Below, piece after piece: positions 33,610-45,154 of a stretch of DNA of 64,000 nt. A program made the translations under genes and the position numbers. A model generated the notes under the pieces. It had not been told where the DNA came from. It saw only the letters and a list, made by a program, of their open reading frames with translations, and searched no databases. Source of the DNA: Ciona savignyi (Eukaryota; Chordata; Ascidiacea; Phlebobranchia; Cionidae); NCBI GenBank assembly GCA_000149265.1, contig CH003048.1:348533-412532 (forward strand), read 5' to 3'. The stretch's first letter is position 1, and every line of letters begins with the position of its first letter.

Positions 33610-33987
33610 TTATAACTTAAATAAACCAAGTATTATGGTAAAGGTCCAGTAGTTTATTGCCACTACTACAAAATATGTATAATAAACAAAGAAATATAAG
33701 AATAAGCGTGACTTTAATTTAAATGTATGGTGCAAGGACGGACTGCTGTCTGTGTTTGTGCTCGCAAGCAATGTGAATTCACTTTCTTCAACTGGCAAAG
33801 TGTCTGTGCTGGAATCGACTCGAAATTGTTCTTGTTCATTTATTTGTGCTTGTCGTTTTGGGTATTCGGCGGATGTTCCGCGCCCCCTTCCCAATCCGGT
33901 GCTTGGGAGGGAGATACTACTCCTAACAGTAGTCCCAACATCGGCGTAGGGTGCATTGATTGTTGTGCATTGTATGGGGTAAGACGT
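33610..33987 (-). CDS. Possible terminal exon, unidentified
   Basis: A minus-strand acceptor (AAAACTTTACTTTGCAG) opens a frame starting TSYPIQCTTINAPYADVGTT and continuing through a Ser/Thr/Gly-rich, polar stretch (LGRGRGTSAEYPKRQ; SSTDTLPVEESEFTLL) to a hydrophobic end. The polar part has codon variety unlike the AT-rich flanks. The final 45 codons, rich in Phe, Tyr and Val, look like non-coding sequence. No family recognised. The overlapping plus-strand ORF (33727-34074) is a less likely alternative. Confidence 0.3.
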   Translation of the reverse strand, partial: TSYPIQCTTINAPYADVGTTVRSSISLPSTGLGRGRGTSAEYPKRQAQINEQEQFRVDSSTDTLPVEESEFTLLASTNTDSSPSLHHTFKLKSRLFLYFFVYYTYFVVVAINYWTFTIILGLFKL

Positions 33988-34481
33988 CTGCAAAGTAAAG
34001 TTTTAATTAAAGATAATGAATGTAACACATTATATTCACCATCAACACACGTCACACTGCAGCAGCTTAGGTAGACCAAATGTTATTGGTTAGTCAAAAT
34101 AAATTCGTCCTAGCAGTTTAATCATTAACTAAAAGCTTGAGCGTAATGCAAACGGGCAGAAAACAAACAGTAGATTAAGCAAGCAATAAACACAGGAGAA
34201 CGTGGAGAAGGGAAAAAACGGAATAAGGTAAGTAAAACGCAAAGGGTAAACAATTTAATTTGAATCGAACAAGCACAAAATTCTACATTTTCTAATATAT
34301 GTATGTACCTGTTTTAGACTACTAAAAAAAACATAACCTTTCAAGTGCATGATATCAACAAAGATCAACAACATACTACATGAATTAATTGCATTGCAAT
34401 AAACGTTGACCTATACCAGTGCTTCTCAAATGGTGGTGCGCCACACTTGCATTTCGTAAATTTACGAGAGTGTTAATAGAT

Positions 34482-35227
34482 CAGGCATGGGCAACCAACC
34501 CCTGGCACGCGTGCCGAACTTGGCACGCTAGCTAGTATTTCTGGCATGCTAGGTCAAGGAAATTATATTCTTATTTCAAAGATAATAACTTAAAATTTGT
34601 TGTATTATTTAAGCTTTGGCCACATGCATAAAATGTTTATTACTGTAAGTCAGTGGTTCCCAACCTTTTTTAGTGTCGGGGCCAAATTTTAGAATACGTA
34701 TGGAGCCGCATGAAAACATAAACACACATGCTTGAAGAAAACAGTGACGTAACAATAGCAGCCTTTTCACAACTTTCCTTGCCTCTAATCTTAACTATGA
34801 AGTAAAAACTCTTTTCCCAGCCTTCAAACTACGCAAGGGTTAATTTTCGAATACTAATTTTTTTATAATTATTAGAATCAGATTTTTCTAATATTTTTAG
34901 GGGATTTTCAAAGGTCAATGAGAGCCGCAAAAAGGTTAGCTGGGAGCCACATGCGGCCCTCGGAGCCGCGGTTGGGAATCACTGCTGTAAGTTGTGAAGT
35001 AAACATTTGATTATTTATTGTGCCGTGTTATTGTTACTCAACAAAGTGTATGTACTATGTACCGGTAAGCTAGGTCATTCGATATCGGTAAAGATCATAC
35101 ATGCATATTTCGGCAAGTAAAAAATACCGGTAAACTTGTTTCACTTAAGCTCATCGTTACGTTTATCAAATTGCCTTAATGTGAGAGTAAAAATTCGTTG
35201 TTGAGCACACTTTTTCACCCACCCCTG
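34482..35227. mobile_element. hAT-type element, middle layer of the nest
   Basis: Starts CAGGCATGGGCAACCAACCC and ends TTTTTCACCCACCCCTG, an imperfect inverted pair. Flanks taatagat and gtatagat are an 8-bp duplication with two mismatches. The relative at 11048-11369 has the unoccupied sequence (gcatagataataaacc) at this place. It has GGCACGC motifs near the left end and hosts the inner MITE. Confidence 0.85.
34651..34984. mobile_element. hAT MITE, innermost of the nest, perfect TSD
   Basis: Starts CAGTGGTTCCCAACCTTTTT and ends GCCGCGGTTGGGAATCACTG. Exact 8-bp duplication ctgtaagt at 34643-34650 and 34985-34992. Subterminal GGAGCCGC words occur at both ends. Its clean TSD against the worn outer ones fits the expected order of insertion. 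Confidence 0.95.
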
Positions 35228-35615
35228 GTATAGATCATAAACTACTACTAAATAGTTAGTGTCTAGTTCGTTCTTTTCCATTGTAACGTTAGTTCTACAT
35301 TAACTTTCGAAAAGCAAGAGCGCTCAAGAAACATTAATTTCGTTTTAAAGTTAATTTTCCATATTTTTTCTAAATTCTTTGAGTATTTAACGTATTGTTT
35401 TGACTACCCGTGCAAAGTGCGCCCGTTTGTTTCTTAATTTGTGGTCTCGGGTGCGCCACGAGGTCAACAAGATCGAGAACATCTATATGGAAAAAGAATA
35501 CATTTTGAAATAGACTCAATCTATCGCATTACAATTATTGATGTTGAACACTTTAAAAATTCCAACCTCTGAAGAATGAATTGTACAATCATTACATACC
35601 ATTAAATAACATACT

Positions 35616-36599
35616 TTAGCTATCTATAAATTCATTAAATATATTACTGGAATCAGCCATGGATAGTGAAAAGCTCTCCTCTGCCTTTTTGTAATGAACA
35701 GCATTGTATTCCTTAAAAGCATTACAGTTCGACACCAGTGTCAATCGAGTTAAGAACTTGCCAGCTCGAGTAAGTAGTAAGTAAACTTTAATAACTTGTG
35801 GCTTGTATCCAGACCGTACACAATGTTTCAAACACCAAGAAAACTTCAAACGGAAAGCAATTTACATAATCCAAAGAACCATATAACTTAAAGTCGTCAA
35901 CTAAATGAATGATGTTGTGCAAGTTATATGAAAGGAGCACTTTGCCGTATACAGCAAGATTCGTATGACAAATAGTTATGCATGCCACTTTTATAACTAT
36001 GCTGGCACAAAAAAAACGCATTGCAACACTAACTCTTCTTGTCCAACACATCCCGCCTTTCTCAAACAGCAACACCAACATGTAGCAAAAACAGTCTAAA
36101 TTATGAATGATGCTTTCCAATAATAAAGCCACTTTAGAAATTATTTTTCTATTAAACTTACTTGGAAAAAATGGTAAAAATAAACAGGCCTGCAAGTCAT
36201 GAAATTCGTCCAAAATTAACCAGTCCGAACGTAGGAAGGAATTCAATAGAAAAAAAGCAAAAATACCGGGGCAACAACAAATGGAAACGAAATTGCAGAA
36301 CTACTTTCCGCCGCATCACTAACTAGTCTCTTCACAACTCCTAAACAGCACCGGTGCATATAATCCAAGGGAAAGCCCACATCCACCATGTTGATGACAC
36401 CAAATGTAGATAAAACAGATGTTCGTTCCTTTGTGATGATTCTTGTCGGTTTGCTTGACAAAATCATAATCAGTTTTACCCTTCGAGAAGTTATCATACA
36501 CATCATGCACTGTTGTTGTGCAGCGTTCGCAGTTGTTATAACCAGAATGCTTATACATTTTAATGAATGAGCTTCGGTCTGGTGCATCACACACGCCAT
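35616..36599 (-). pseudogene. Decayed transposase with CERCT and FPLDYMH signature
   Basis: Minus-strand frames give CDAPDRSSFIKMYKHSGYNN then CERCTTTV; after a frame change GFPLDYMHRCCLGVVKRLV; then a poorly matched stretch with FPSKFNRK; then VAMRFFCASI; then LSYNLHNIIHLVDDFKLYGS and LDYVNCFPFE. After another frame change comes CLKHCVRSGYKPQVIK. These blocks, in this order, belong to a widespread animal transposase-like family (GHTGYxxCERCT, FPLDYMHLVCLGV, YNVHNLLHLADDV, FPFENYL). I know it from many invertebrate genomes, where it is usually annotated only as a transposase-domain protein. Reaction and termini are not established from this copy. At least three frame changes make it a pseudogene. 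Confidence 0.8.
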
Positions 36600-36949
36600 T
36601 GCAAACTATGGCATTACAACTTCGGAGGTTTTTATATCCATAGCTTTGCTGTCAATCTAATCTCCGAGTGATTACGTCGCTTTGAAACCCGATTTGTTGA
36701 GTTGACTGACAATTTAATTAGATAAATATAGAGCGCGTGCCTAAATCACTCTATGCCTATCATATTTCGAATCATTATCTAGTTAGTCCAAACCAGATAG
36801 ATGAAGTCCGTATCCAAAAAGTGCAAAGCAAGCTGGCAGTCTGCTTAAAATGTGTTAAAAACGATGGTAATAAATCTCGCCCCATAGATGTTAGCCATAC
36901 AACCACCGAAACTGATGTTTACCGATGTTGCAGACAGCCGTATTAAAAA

Positions 36950-39350
36950 CGATGCAAAAAGTTTTATTTTCAGAGTACACTTATAGGTAAATTGGCTAAA
37001 CATGTTTTAAGGTAAATTGGCTAAAAGTGTTTTAATTGATTGAAGTCTGCACTCAAGACAAACTGAGTTCAATGTGAAGTTCAAAGAAAAGATATAAATA
37101 CAATGTGGCTGGCATAAAAGGTTTATTTTGTTTAATCAAGATCTAAATATTTTCATTTGCAAGATTTGAAGTAATGTTGCTGCCGATATGCCCCCGAACA
37201 TTTAAATGTTAGGGCCGACGACTGGAAAAAAGTGGGTCAATCTCCAGCCACATAAACACAACACCTTTCACACGTATTGTAGCGACCTGGTGCTGCATCG
37301 CGAAACAGAATTTGTAAAATTGATGTTGTTCTGACAGTTTGGTGAGTGAGTTGCATATCTCTAAATTATTACTTACTGGGCAAGATTCTGCGGGACCACG
37401 GACGACATTATTTTTGACAAGACGGTGCTTGAAGGTGTGGATTCCTGCCTAAAGTAAGCCAGCCCGAAGTAGTCTTACAGTCTTTCTGTACGACCACTAC
37501 AGAAAAACTGTTCCACTACGCAAATTTGCGGCCCGATCATATGGTTATCGACGGATCTGTCATCATTGCGTTTCGTTGCCGTTTCTCAAACGTCGTTGTA
37601 TTTATTAAACATACATACTTTGGAGTTTTTTTTCAATTGCTTGGTGTGTTTGCGATTTTCCACCGAATAAGACGTGAAATTGGCGTGGCAAATATTATTT
37701 TAACTTGAAAGAGAAGCTTAAGTTTGATGCTAGCTTTCTTATTACGATGTCTCTCGGTGCCAAGATTCTTTCGCCGTTATCACAGTTAATTATTAATGTG
37801 TAGTATATAATAGTGTTAGTGGATGATGCATTTATTTATTAAGGTGTGAAATGTGTAGCAAGATGGCCCGGGAGCAACAACATATTTCTTAGCTTAGTTA
37901 CTATGTTATTAATCAGCCAATAGTAGGTTTTTGAAATTTTTCTACTTTTCTGTTAACTACTGTTATTATTGCATAGCAGGCTTTACAGAGAGCATAAAAT
38001 CAATTTAGGCATGGAAATTATTCTGGTTATTGGAGAATGAGTGGTAGGTACACTGCACGAAGGTATTGACTTAAACCAGTTGTCAACCCAACAGAGCTCT
38101 TTCTTATCAAAACAACAAGATCTTACCATCGAACGAATAGTTGGCGCGGTTCAAAAACCCGAATACCACTTCGAATATATAACTGTAAACTTCTCTCACT
38201 GTCATTTTTAAGTATAATGATAAAACCCAGTTTTGACATCGTCATCTACTGGTGATCTTTTAGAACTTCTTTCACTGGTTGTTGCAGCATTTCCAAACAA
38301 TTGTATTTAACAGTCAACATTTAAGTTTTTTTGTTAAATTTTCACAATAACGCTTCTGTTTGTTACAATTCGCATGATAAATTATACACGAATTAGGAGA
38401 AAAAGAAGTGAATTAATAAAATTGACATCGTTCACCTCGGGGAGAAAGAATAATTATAAAAAATGCCGCCAGAATACAGTAATTAAATTGCGAAATCACC
38501 AAACACCCATAAACGGTAAACAAAGACTAACAAACGTTTATGATACTTAAGTTGGTATCCCCAACTGAACAAAAAGCAACCAGCAAAACACAATTGGATA
38601 AAATAGCAAATTACCATGATTAAGTGTAGGCTTATGCCGTGTGTGACGAACTAGAAATTAAATAGGTTAAACGAGTCGGTACAAGCGGAGTCTCATCACA
38701 ACAGGAAAGCCACAGATGTTGTCTGACAAAATTTAAGATTTAACTTTCAGTTTAACTGTGTTCTTGTAGAACAGCGGTTCTCTCTATGTTAATTTAAAAT
38801 CGACTACTGAGTCGTGAAGGAAAGCTTAAATAAACATGCTGTTTCTTTCTCCACTTACAGTTTGGCGGAAATTAATATAAAGCTTTATGATAATTTTAAA
38901 TTTGCGTTTTCCAACAAAGCTTGCCAAAGTACTAAAAATAAAAAAGGCACATATACTACCTACCGCACCGTGTTTTGCTTGACCTAGTGTGAACGCAGCA
39001 ACAAAGGGTCTCGTCTACCTATTTCGCCTCGAAAAGCAAATTGGATGTTAACGCTTTTGAGGAGTTGTAAGTAAACTTGAACAAGAACATATTCTTTTAT
39101 TTAAGTAAGATCCCAAGCCTGGAGATTTATTTACTCAAAACGTCTCCAACAAATGATCGGGTGATTTGTTTGTGTTATCTTGTGGTATTTGCTGAATATG
39201 TTTTTTAAGGCACAACAAATGGTTTAGAACAGGGGTTGGTTTATGATTTAAATGGCGTCGGTCGTAGAAAAAACTGGGTTGTGCATCGATCGATCTTGAT
39301 AGATATCAAAACACTTACTTCTTCTTGTATCATTTTTTAATCAGATAATG
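36950..39350. other. Intergenic, no gene recognised
   Basis: About 2.4 kb with a short duplication of AGGTAAATTGGCTAAA near 36985 and 37011 and a slightly less AT-rich patch near 37370-37600 without a convincing frame. Nothing else was seen on either strand. Confidence 0.4.
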
Positions 39351-39354
39351 TAAC

Positions 39355-39557
39355 TTATTTTTTATCCTGTGGCTTATGGCGGCTGGTGAAAGTAGCAATG
39401 TCAGAAAGCGAAATCTTTGACGGTAACGCTGCAGCTGGAGGCATCGAAGAGTCATTGTATATTCCCGCAGAAGCTTTCTTATCATCGTATTTACTTACCT
39501 CTTTGCTGTTAACAATCAATTTTAGAACGATTGCTTGACCATCCGAAAATATTTGTT
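39355..39557 (-). CDS. Possible terminal exon, unidentified
   Basis: Minus-strand acceptor AATATTATACAG, then an open frame QIFSDGQAIVLKLIVNSKE, followed by YDDKKASAGIYNDSSMPPAA and ALPSKISLSDIATFTSRHKP, ending DKK and TAA. A perfect donor-like GTAAGT lies directly after the codons for SKE, so the exon may end there instead. The composition is coding-like, but no family is recognised and no other exon was located. Confidence 0.35.
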
Positions 39558-39954
39558 CTGTATAATATTTTTTACTTCGAAGTATACACAAAATACAAGT
39601 TAAATGTTGTTTTAAGCTGCACTCCAGATATAATTACCAATATTTACGCTAGTTACTCCTACATATATAACAAGACTCAGTTATCATGATATACTGTGGC
39701 CATATCCATGAACCAAAGGCACTGCGAATTCAAACCAACAAATGTTTTTTTTGCATTCTTCTTGTTTTATTAGAACAAACAAAGCATTAACTATTTTATA
39801 TATTGCAATTAAATAACTTGACAAAACACTTTTACGACATCATTGCCTATTACGCAGCTTTTGCAAAATTTATAAATCGCATCCGAGTGTGCAAAATTAA
39901 AGGTAATAAGGGCTGAATAATCAAGATGTGTTAACCACCTTGGTTTTTACATTC

Positions 39955-39980
39955 ACGGGGATAAACATGAATACCGGTAT
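39955..39980 (+). mobile_element. Tail fragment of SINE family A
   Basis: ATTCACGGGGATAAACATGA matches the tail of the family A SINE, with GTTAACCACCTTGGTTTTTA just before it. Only the 3' part remains. Confidence 0.6.
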
Positions 39981-41370
39981 CCAAATGTGTAAATACATTT
40001 TCTAAGAATTAGATCATCTACACCAGAAAACCACATTTGGACAGGTCTTCAGTCAAGATATCATCAGAATAGGAAAATAATTACGACTGCAAATTGTGTT
40101 TAAACAAAGCTACAAACTTGCGTGAAAGTTACTACACAATCCTCAAGGACTAACTTGTTTATGTTTGTTTGCCAGTTGTGATTTCATAATTGTGCATAAA
40201 ATCATTGACTTCATCCTGGTCACATAAAAAGCAACTAAGGCAATGAGGCTGACCACGCACTAGACCAAAGTTACCATCCAAGCAAGTATATTTTCTTTGT
40301 TTCCTTAAGTTGAAATTACAAAACTGTAGTTTGTGAAATATTATATTGTCTCAATTGTAAGAAAGAAAAAAACAATTCAACACGGGGCTATGGTAAACAA
40401 ACAAGGTATATCACATTTAATAGCAGCAGTAGAACAGGACTCCGTGCTTTAATTTTAAATAAAAGGGCACATTCTGCACAATAGTTTCATGTTGTCTCAT
40501 CAACAATTACCGAAGGCTGAAATAATCTAATCTGATCTGCACGTTTTGGAGTACATTACAGCCTTATTTGGATGCTGCTTTTCGGATACAGAGGAGGGTA
40601 CCGCCGAGTTGTCCAAACTCTAGAATGACCGTTCAGATGATGATGCCGATGAAGTTGGGATGGCGACGTATTTTGTTGCAAGTTCCTTTAATAGTAGAAA
40701 ATCTGTTGTCTTATTTGACCACCATTTTGAGGACATCAGAGTTCTTGCATGGTTTTACTTTTAAATTGCATGAAATTTCTCTGGAGTTTGCTGTATCTAT
40801 ATGCCTAATGCCATTTCATCAGTCCCTGCTTCTGACCGATCTATTTTTTTTATCTTGCAATGGAACTAACTAGGTGAAGGCGTTTTTCCATTGACACTTT
40901 CACTCGCTTACAGAGTGCCATAACTATAGAAAATATGCAAATGAAATGACACTCTTGCCCTTTTTGAACTCGTATTTACACCATGACAAATTTTTTTCCT
41001 CATTTGGAGAAAGTTCGCCCAGAAGCTCTCTTTAAAAAATTGGATCGACACAAATATGTATCTATCTACCTGAAACGACAATATTTTTCTAGTTAATGGC
41101 CATGGAGAGAGCGACATCAAAAAAATATCACTTTTATTGGTTTTAAAACTGCCACTGAATTAAAATCCTATGTTGCTCTCGTAGTTCTAAGTGTTTAAGC
41201 AGCAGAGGACTGGGAGGTGTTATTGATGAGTCACGTATCACCAGTCCGGCAAACACTTGTTAACGGCACAGACGATCCAACATTAGGTATGAGAGGGGAG
41301 TTAGTTCCATGGTGTGGCTACATCTAATACGAGCGTAGGCAGATTGAGCAGATCGTCGAAAATGTTGCAC

Positions 41371-41562
41371 GTATGTTTGTTTATCCCCGTCAAAAACCAA
41401 GGGGGTTAGTTAACACACCGGCAATCGTCAGATCACCTCGCACCCATCGTCGGGATACCGAAGTTATTGCAGTGTGTTGTATATGTTAGATAAGTTCATT
41501 TAATTTGGTAGAACCCATTAATCCGCTGGGTTCATTCAAGCAATGTCCGTAAAGTGCTTCGG
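41371..41562 (-). mobile_element. SINE family A, head-truncated
   Basis: A minus-strand copy covering the tail (GTTTATCCCCGTCAAAAACC), the GATCACCTCGCRCCCATCGT block, and the middle up to ATGTCCGTAAAGTGCTTCGG. The tRNA-like head is missing. No target duplication seen. Confidence 0.8.
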
Positions 41563-41673
41563 TTGTGCATTTCGCCATCTCCGCATAGACCTCCTGTTCT
41601 AACCAATAAAACAATTTTTCGTACTACTTATTGTTGTCTAATACGGATAGATTTACTTCAACAAAAAGTATTA

Positions 41674-42007
41674 CTGGTACTTCCTCGATTATCCGGTCTA
41701 GTTGGGGGACAGCGTTTCTTCAAAACCTGAACGGATAAGTAAAAACCGCATAATTGAATTCCTTTATTTAAACCAAAAAAAAACAACGCAGCAAGAAGCA
41801 GATTCAAATGCAACAAAACTTACAGTAGGGCTATTTTATTGCCCCACCTCTCTCACTGGAATAGTTCTGAATCTGTCTTGTTAAATAAGAGCTTTGTGAG
41901 GTTACAATGAAAATTATAACCAGTCTTGAGCAAAATTGTAAAGTAACAAACACTTCATTGGGTCCAATGGACGGATAATCGAATGCCGGATAATCGAGAA
42001 AGCACTG
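41674..42007. mobile_element. pogo/Tigger-type MITE
   Basis: The left end CTGGTACTTCCTCGATTATC is inverted at the right as GGATAATCGAGAAAGCACTG. The GATTATCCGG core is doubled at the right (ACGGATAATCGAATGCCGGA). This is typical of pogo/Tigger elements, which insert at TA; TA lies next to the left end and close to the right. The interior is non-coding. The pogo-like transposase at 47650-49245 is a possible, unproven, relative. Confidence 0.65.
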
Positions 42008-42406
42008 TGTATTTCTATCATCGGTCAAAACGAAAAACATATACAATAAATCCAACTGAAAAATCTCTTATAAAAATCACAAGGTAAAAAATACAAAGCT
42101 TAAAAACGATCCTACATATTTACGCCGAATCACCTGGATCGATTCCTTTGGAAACAAGACCACCCCTACCTAACATTTGTTTGTATGGCCGAATATATCG
42201 GAACTTTTACAACGCATGTGCCAGCAGCCACATGGCAATTCCAATTCCAAAACCCCCCCTGGTAGTCTTGCACCTGGAGTAAAATGCAAACGTGCAAAAA
42301 ATATATATATATATGACAGTCTGCTAAATATACAAAATACTGCCGATATTAGATTTTACGGAACCTGCAGCAGCTTCACAAAAAATACAATAACCAAACA
42401 AAAAAC

Positions 42407-42634
42407 ATGTCCAAGCAACAGGAAAAAACAATCTATCAAAATAACTACAGTGATGAGATTATTCAAGTGATCAGCATGGCCCAGACGCACCCATTCGTTC
42501 ATACAGTAATCCACAGTAAAAATGGGTTCCATAATATATTGTTTACAGATACACAAATTCGGGACATTGTTATGTATAGACAAGACCTACAATCTTGGAA
42601 AAAATTATGCAACGACCACTATCTACATGTATAA
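42407..42634 (+). pseudogene. MULE-like transposon protein fragment
   Basis: The frame reads YSDEIIQVISMAQTHPFVHT, then VIHSKNGFHNILFTDTQIRD. This resembles a segment found ahead of the catalytic core in a group of MULE-like animal transposases (HPFVxxVxxxKxxPxxILYTDxQLxDI, as I remember the family). The expected following motif (SVLGVDxTFNLG) is not seen; the frame ends after LCNDHYLHV. A short remnant; assignment tentative. Confidence 0.4.
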
Positions 42635-43279
42635 ATTTTTCACCGCGGTCGGACGTGCATCACAAGAGCTCTAAAATAAAGAACGTAAAACTTGAACTAG
42701 AAACAAAAAGCGGCTGTTATATATTTAAAATAAACCATTTGATAGCATTAAAAAGGCAGCAGTCTCCCTAGAATAGAGTAGTAACCTAGCGGCAGTTAAA
42801 CTTACTACAACACGCATCTGTCACCGCAGCAAGAAGAAGAGTGTTCCTTCCCCCCACAAGTTAGGTGTATGTCTTTACACAGTCCGCTGCGGTGACTGTG
42901 CTAACTGACTGCCGCTGTTCCTAATACGGCGGCGAGACTGCCTGTACAACTTTTGGATCATAAAACAAAGAAAATCTTGCTCAAAACTGTCAGTACGAAG
43001 AAAAAATACAACACACACCACAGCAGACATATTAAAATACAACAAATTTCTTAAAACACACACACAATAATATCACACCTAATCAATCCTACAATCATAA
43101 TACTAACTTGACTCTTTCTTTAAATTTTCTGGTTAAACTACTAACTAGGCCAACCATAAATTTAACCACTCACTCTACTCAATTCCCCCATCCCAAAATT
43201 AAACCCCAAACATCTCTTAATCCAATTGAATCCGGCCAAATTGCCTAGTTTAAACCCACTAAACCTATCATTTTGACGA

Positions 43280-43690
43280 ATATTTCATTCTTTTTTTTAC
43301 CAGTAAAATAAGCGACTTTTAAAACCTCCTTTTCAAATTCTTTAAGCTCTAGTAATTGTGTGTGTGTGTGTCTCATATATATTTTTATACAGTACATTTC
43401 ATATTCTTTTTGTTACCAGTAAAATAATCAACTTTTTAAAACCTACCTCTCTCTTAAACCATAGTACAATCTCAAATATTACCATTATTTATACCAATTA
43501 GTTTTTCTTATTGCAAATCCATCAACTTTATTTTAAATATCAGCCTTAAATTAACTTAAAATCATATTTCAACTGAATATTTCCATAGTTTTTAAGAGGT
43601 AGGCCACCCACACACCATTTAATTGTGTGTGTGTGTCTCTTATATATTTTATACGATACATTTACATTTTATATATATTTTATTACAGAT
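43280..43690 (+). repeat. Duplicated block with (GT)n microsatellites
   Basis: (GT)n runs at ~43359 and ~43625 are each followed by CTCWTATATATTTTATAC and ATACATTT. The block TTACCAGTAAAATAAKCRAC also occurs twice (~43299 and ~43410). It is an irregular old duplication of ~110-260 bases with microsatellite growth. Confidence 0.7.
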
Positions 43691-43820
43691 TATTAAAATA
43701 TAACTAATTAAATTAAGATTCTGAATAGAGTTTTTAAGAGCAATATACAGGAACCCGGGTTAGGCGCCGCATTGCGTTTTGCTTTGATATTTTTAAAGGG
43801 AAGTAAAATCACCTCACATC

Positions 43821-44399
43821 ATGAATTCTTCAAATGGCGCTCATCAACCACGTAGCACTCACCACATTCGCCAGCGCTTCCAGTCGGTCTTCTTCTCTCC
43901 TCTGTGCATGCAGAGGGCGTCTTCGTCCGAGTTCCCTGCGTTGGGGGATGTTCATCCGTTGAGTGCCGTTTACCATAGACAGGGGGGCCTGTCCTACGAA
44001 TGTTCACATCTTAATTGCCCTAGCATACACCATCATACAGTTAATGCACTTATAATTCATCATATAAACAAACAGCACCCTCTCGACCAATTGGCACAAT
44101 AACATCAAATATGAGTCAAATACACATGTAGCAAATGTAGTAGATTCATAACATCAGAACTATCACTAGATAAAATTGACACACACTACAACACGTGCAA
44201 GGGCTTGAGACCTGGGCAGGAGGAAGACAGGGGTCGATTTATTTGCCCTGTTTGCGGCTCAGTGTGTGCCCGGTTGTGTGATGCCCGCCTTCCTTTTAGA
44301 AATACCCACTCGGAGTACAAAATGCCTTCAATCGCCTCTTTCTCCGGCGGACTTCATAAACCCTTCCCGGAAAGATACTATAAAAACAAAATATATTAA
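43821..44399 (+). pseudogene. Zinc-finger ORFs interrupted by a stop
   Basis: The first frame (43821-44102, 93 codons) starts MNSSNGAHQPRSTHHIRQRF and ends with a Cys2-His2-like unit: YECSHLNCPS, then HHTVNALIIHHINKQH. After the stop at 44100-44102 the next stretch reads TCSKCSRFITSELSLD, THYNTCKG and RGRFICPVCGSVCARL, with paired Cys but mutated His spacing. GC content is clearly higher than in the surroundings. Repeated short fingers of this kind occur at the N-termini of several mobile-element proteins and in host regulators; I cannot tell which. The small ORFs at 44266-44971 in other frames are not clearly related. Confidence 0.4.
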
Positions 44400-45154
44400 T
44401 TATCAACACCCTTTGCCCCGTCCCAACTCCTTTGTCCTATTTGGTGCTGTAATTGTTTTAAAACTGCTCCCTTCCCAATCGCCTGTTTGTTATCCTTCCT
44501 ACCACTTTGGAAACGTCTTGCCTCCAGTTACCCAAGCTCGCTCCGAGGAGAGTTACTCTTCGCAGACACAGCGAGAGCAACCTGCACCGTTAAGTGCCAA
44601 ATCAACAACCATATCATTAAAGGTTGTCCGTCCGTCACAATTAAGAAACATGAAAAAAAGAGCTGCTCTAAATTTAATTTTCGAAAAAACCCTCAGAGTA
44701 AATGTGGAATGAATAAAATTCAAATGATAATTCAAAAATTAAATTACTCTCAAAATGGGTTTGTTAAGATGAAGTCAGTTTGCCGAGCTTTTCTCGTGGT
44801 CGTGGTAGACGCAGAGTAACGTTGACGTTTCCACCGTGGACTACCGCAATCAACACGCGAAAGTGTTTCACCAGTCAACAATGTCAATGTGGAGACGTGT
44901 TTCGCAGAGGACTGACTGACCTTTCTCCATTTTATTGCTTTTCATGTAGAAAATATACAATTACCACATGAGTGAGACCGATGCAATTCCAGTGCCTTGC
45001 GATGAAAAGTTATACAACAACGACCTAACAGTGGAAAATGGATACCTGCAATTTGAAAAGCGTAATCCATATTTATATCGATGCTAAAAAAAGCTGACGG
45101 TTTCAACGGTTAAAATGACCGTATACTTTTTGCTAGGTAGGAAAAAAACTCGCT

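Larger units (their letters stand above)
34417..35480. mobile_element. hAT MITE, outer layer of a three-level nest
   Basis: Left end CAGTGCTTCTCAAATGGTGG; right end CACGAGGTCAACAAGATCGA then GAAC, having lost the final CCACTG. The two halves (34417-34481 and 35228-35480) together match the intact relative at 11048-11369. Flanks acctatac and atctatat are a worn 8-bp duplication. The middle and inner elements account for the rest of its length. Confidence 0.85.

Noticed and set aside
33727..34074. Plus-strand ORF of 115 codons (MVQGRTAVCVCARKQ...).
   Set aside because: It overlaps the minus-strand exon candidate, which has a proper acceptor; this frame has none and has a Cys-rich, irregular composition.
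36737..36946. Plus-strand ORF of 69 codons after the CERCT-family pseudogene.
   Set aside because: No motif, no splice signal, opposite strand to the pseudogene. Probably chance.
40540..40870. Possible hAT C-terminal remnant (SDDDADEVGMATYFVASSFN; ISSVPASDRSIFF).
   Set aside because: The resemblance to the hAT dimerisation motif is weak, needs several frame changes and lacks AERSFS-like residues. Not enough to annotate.
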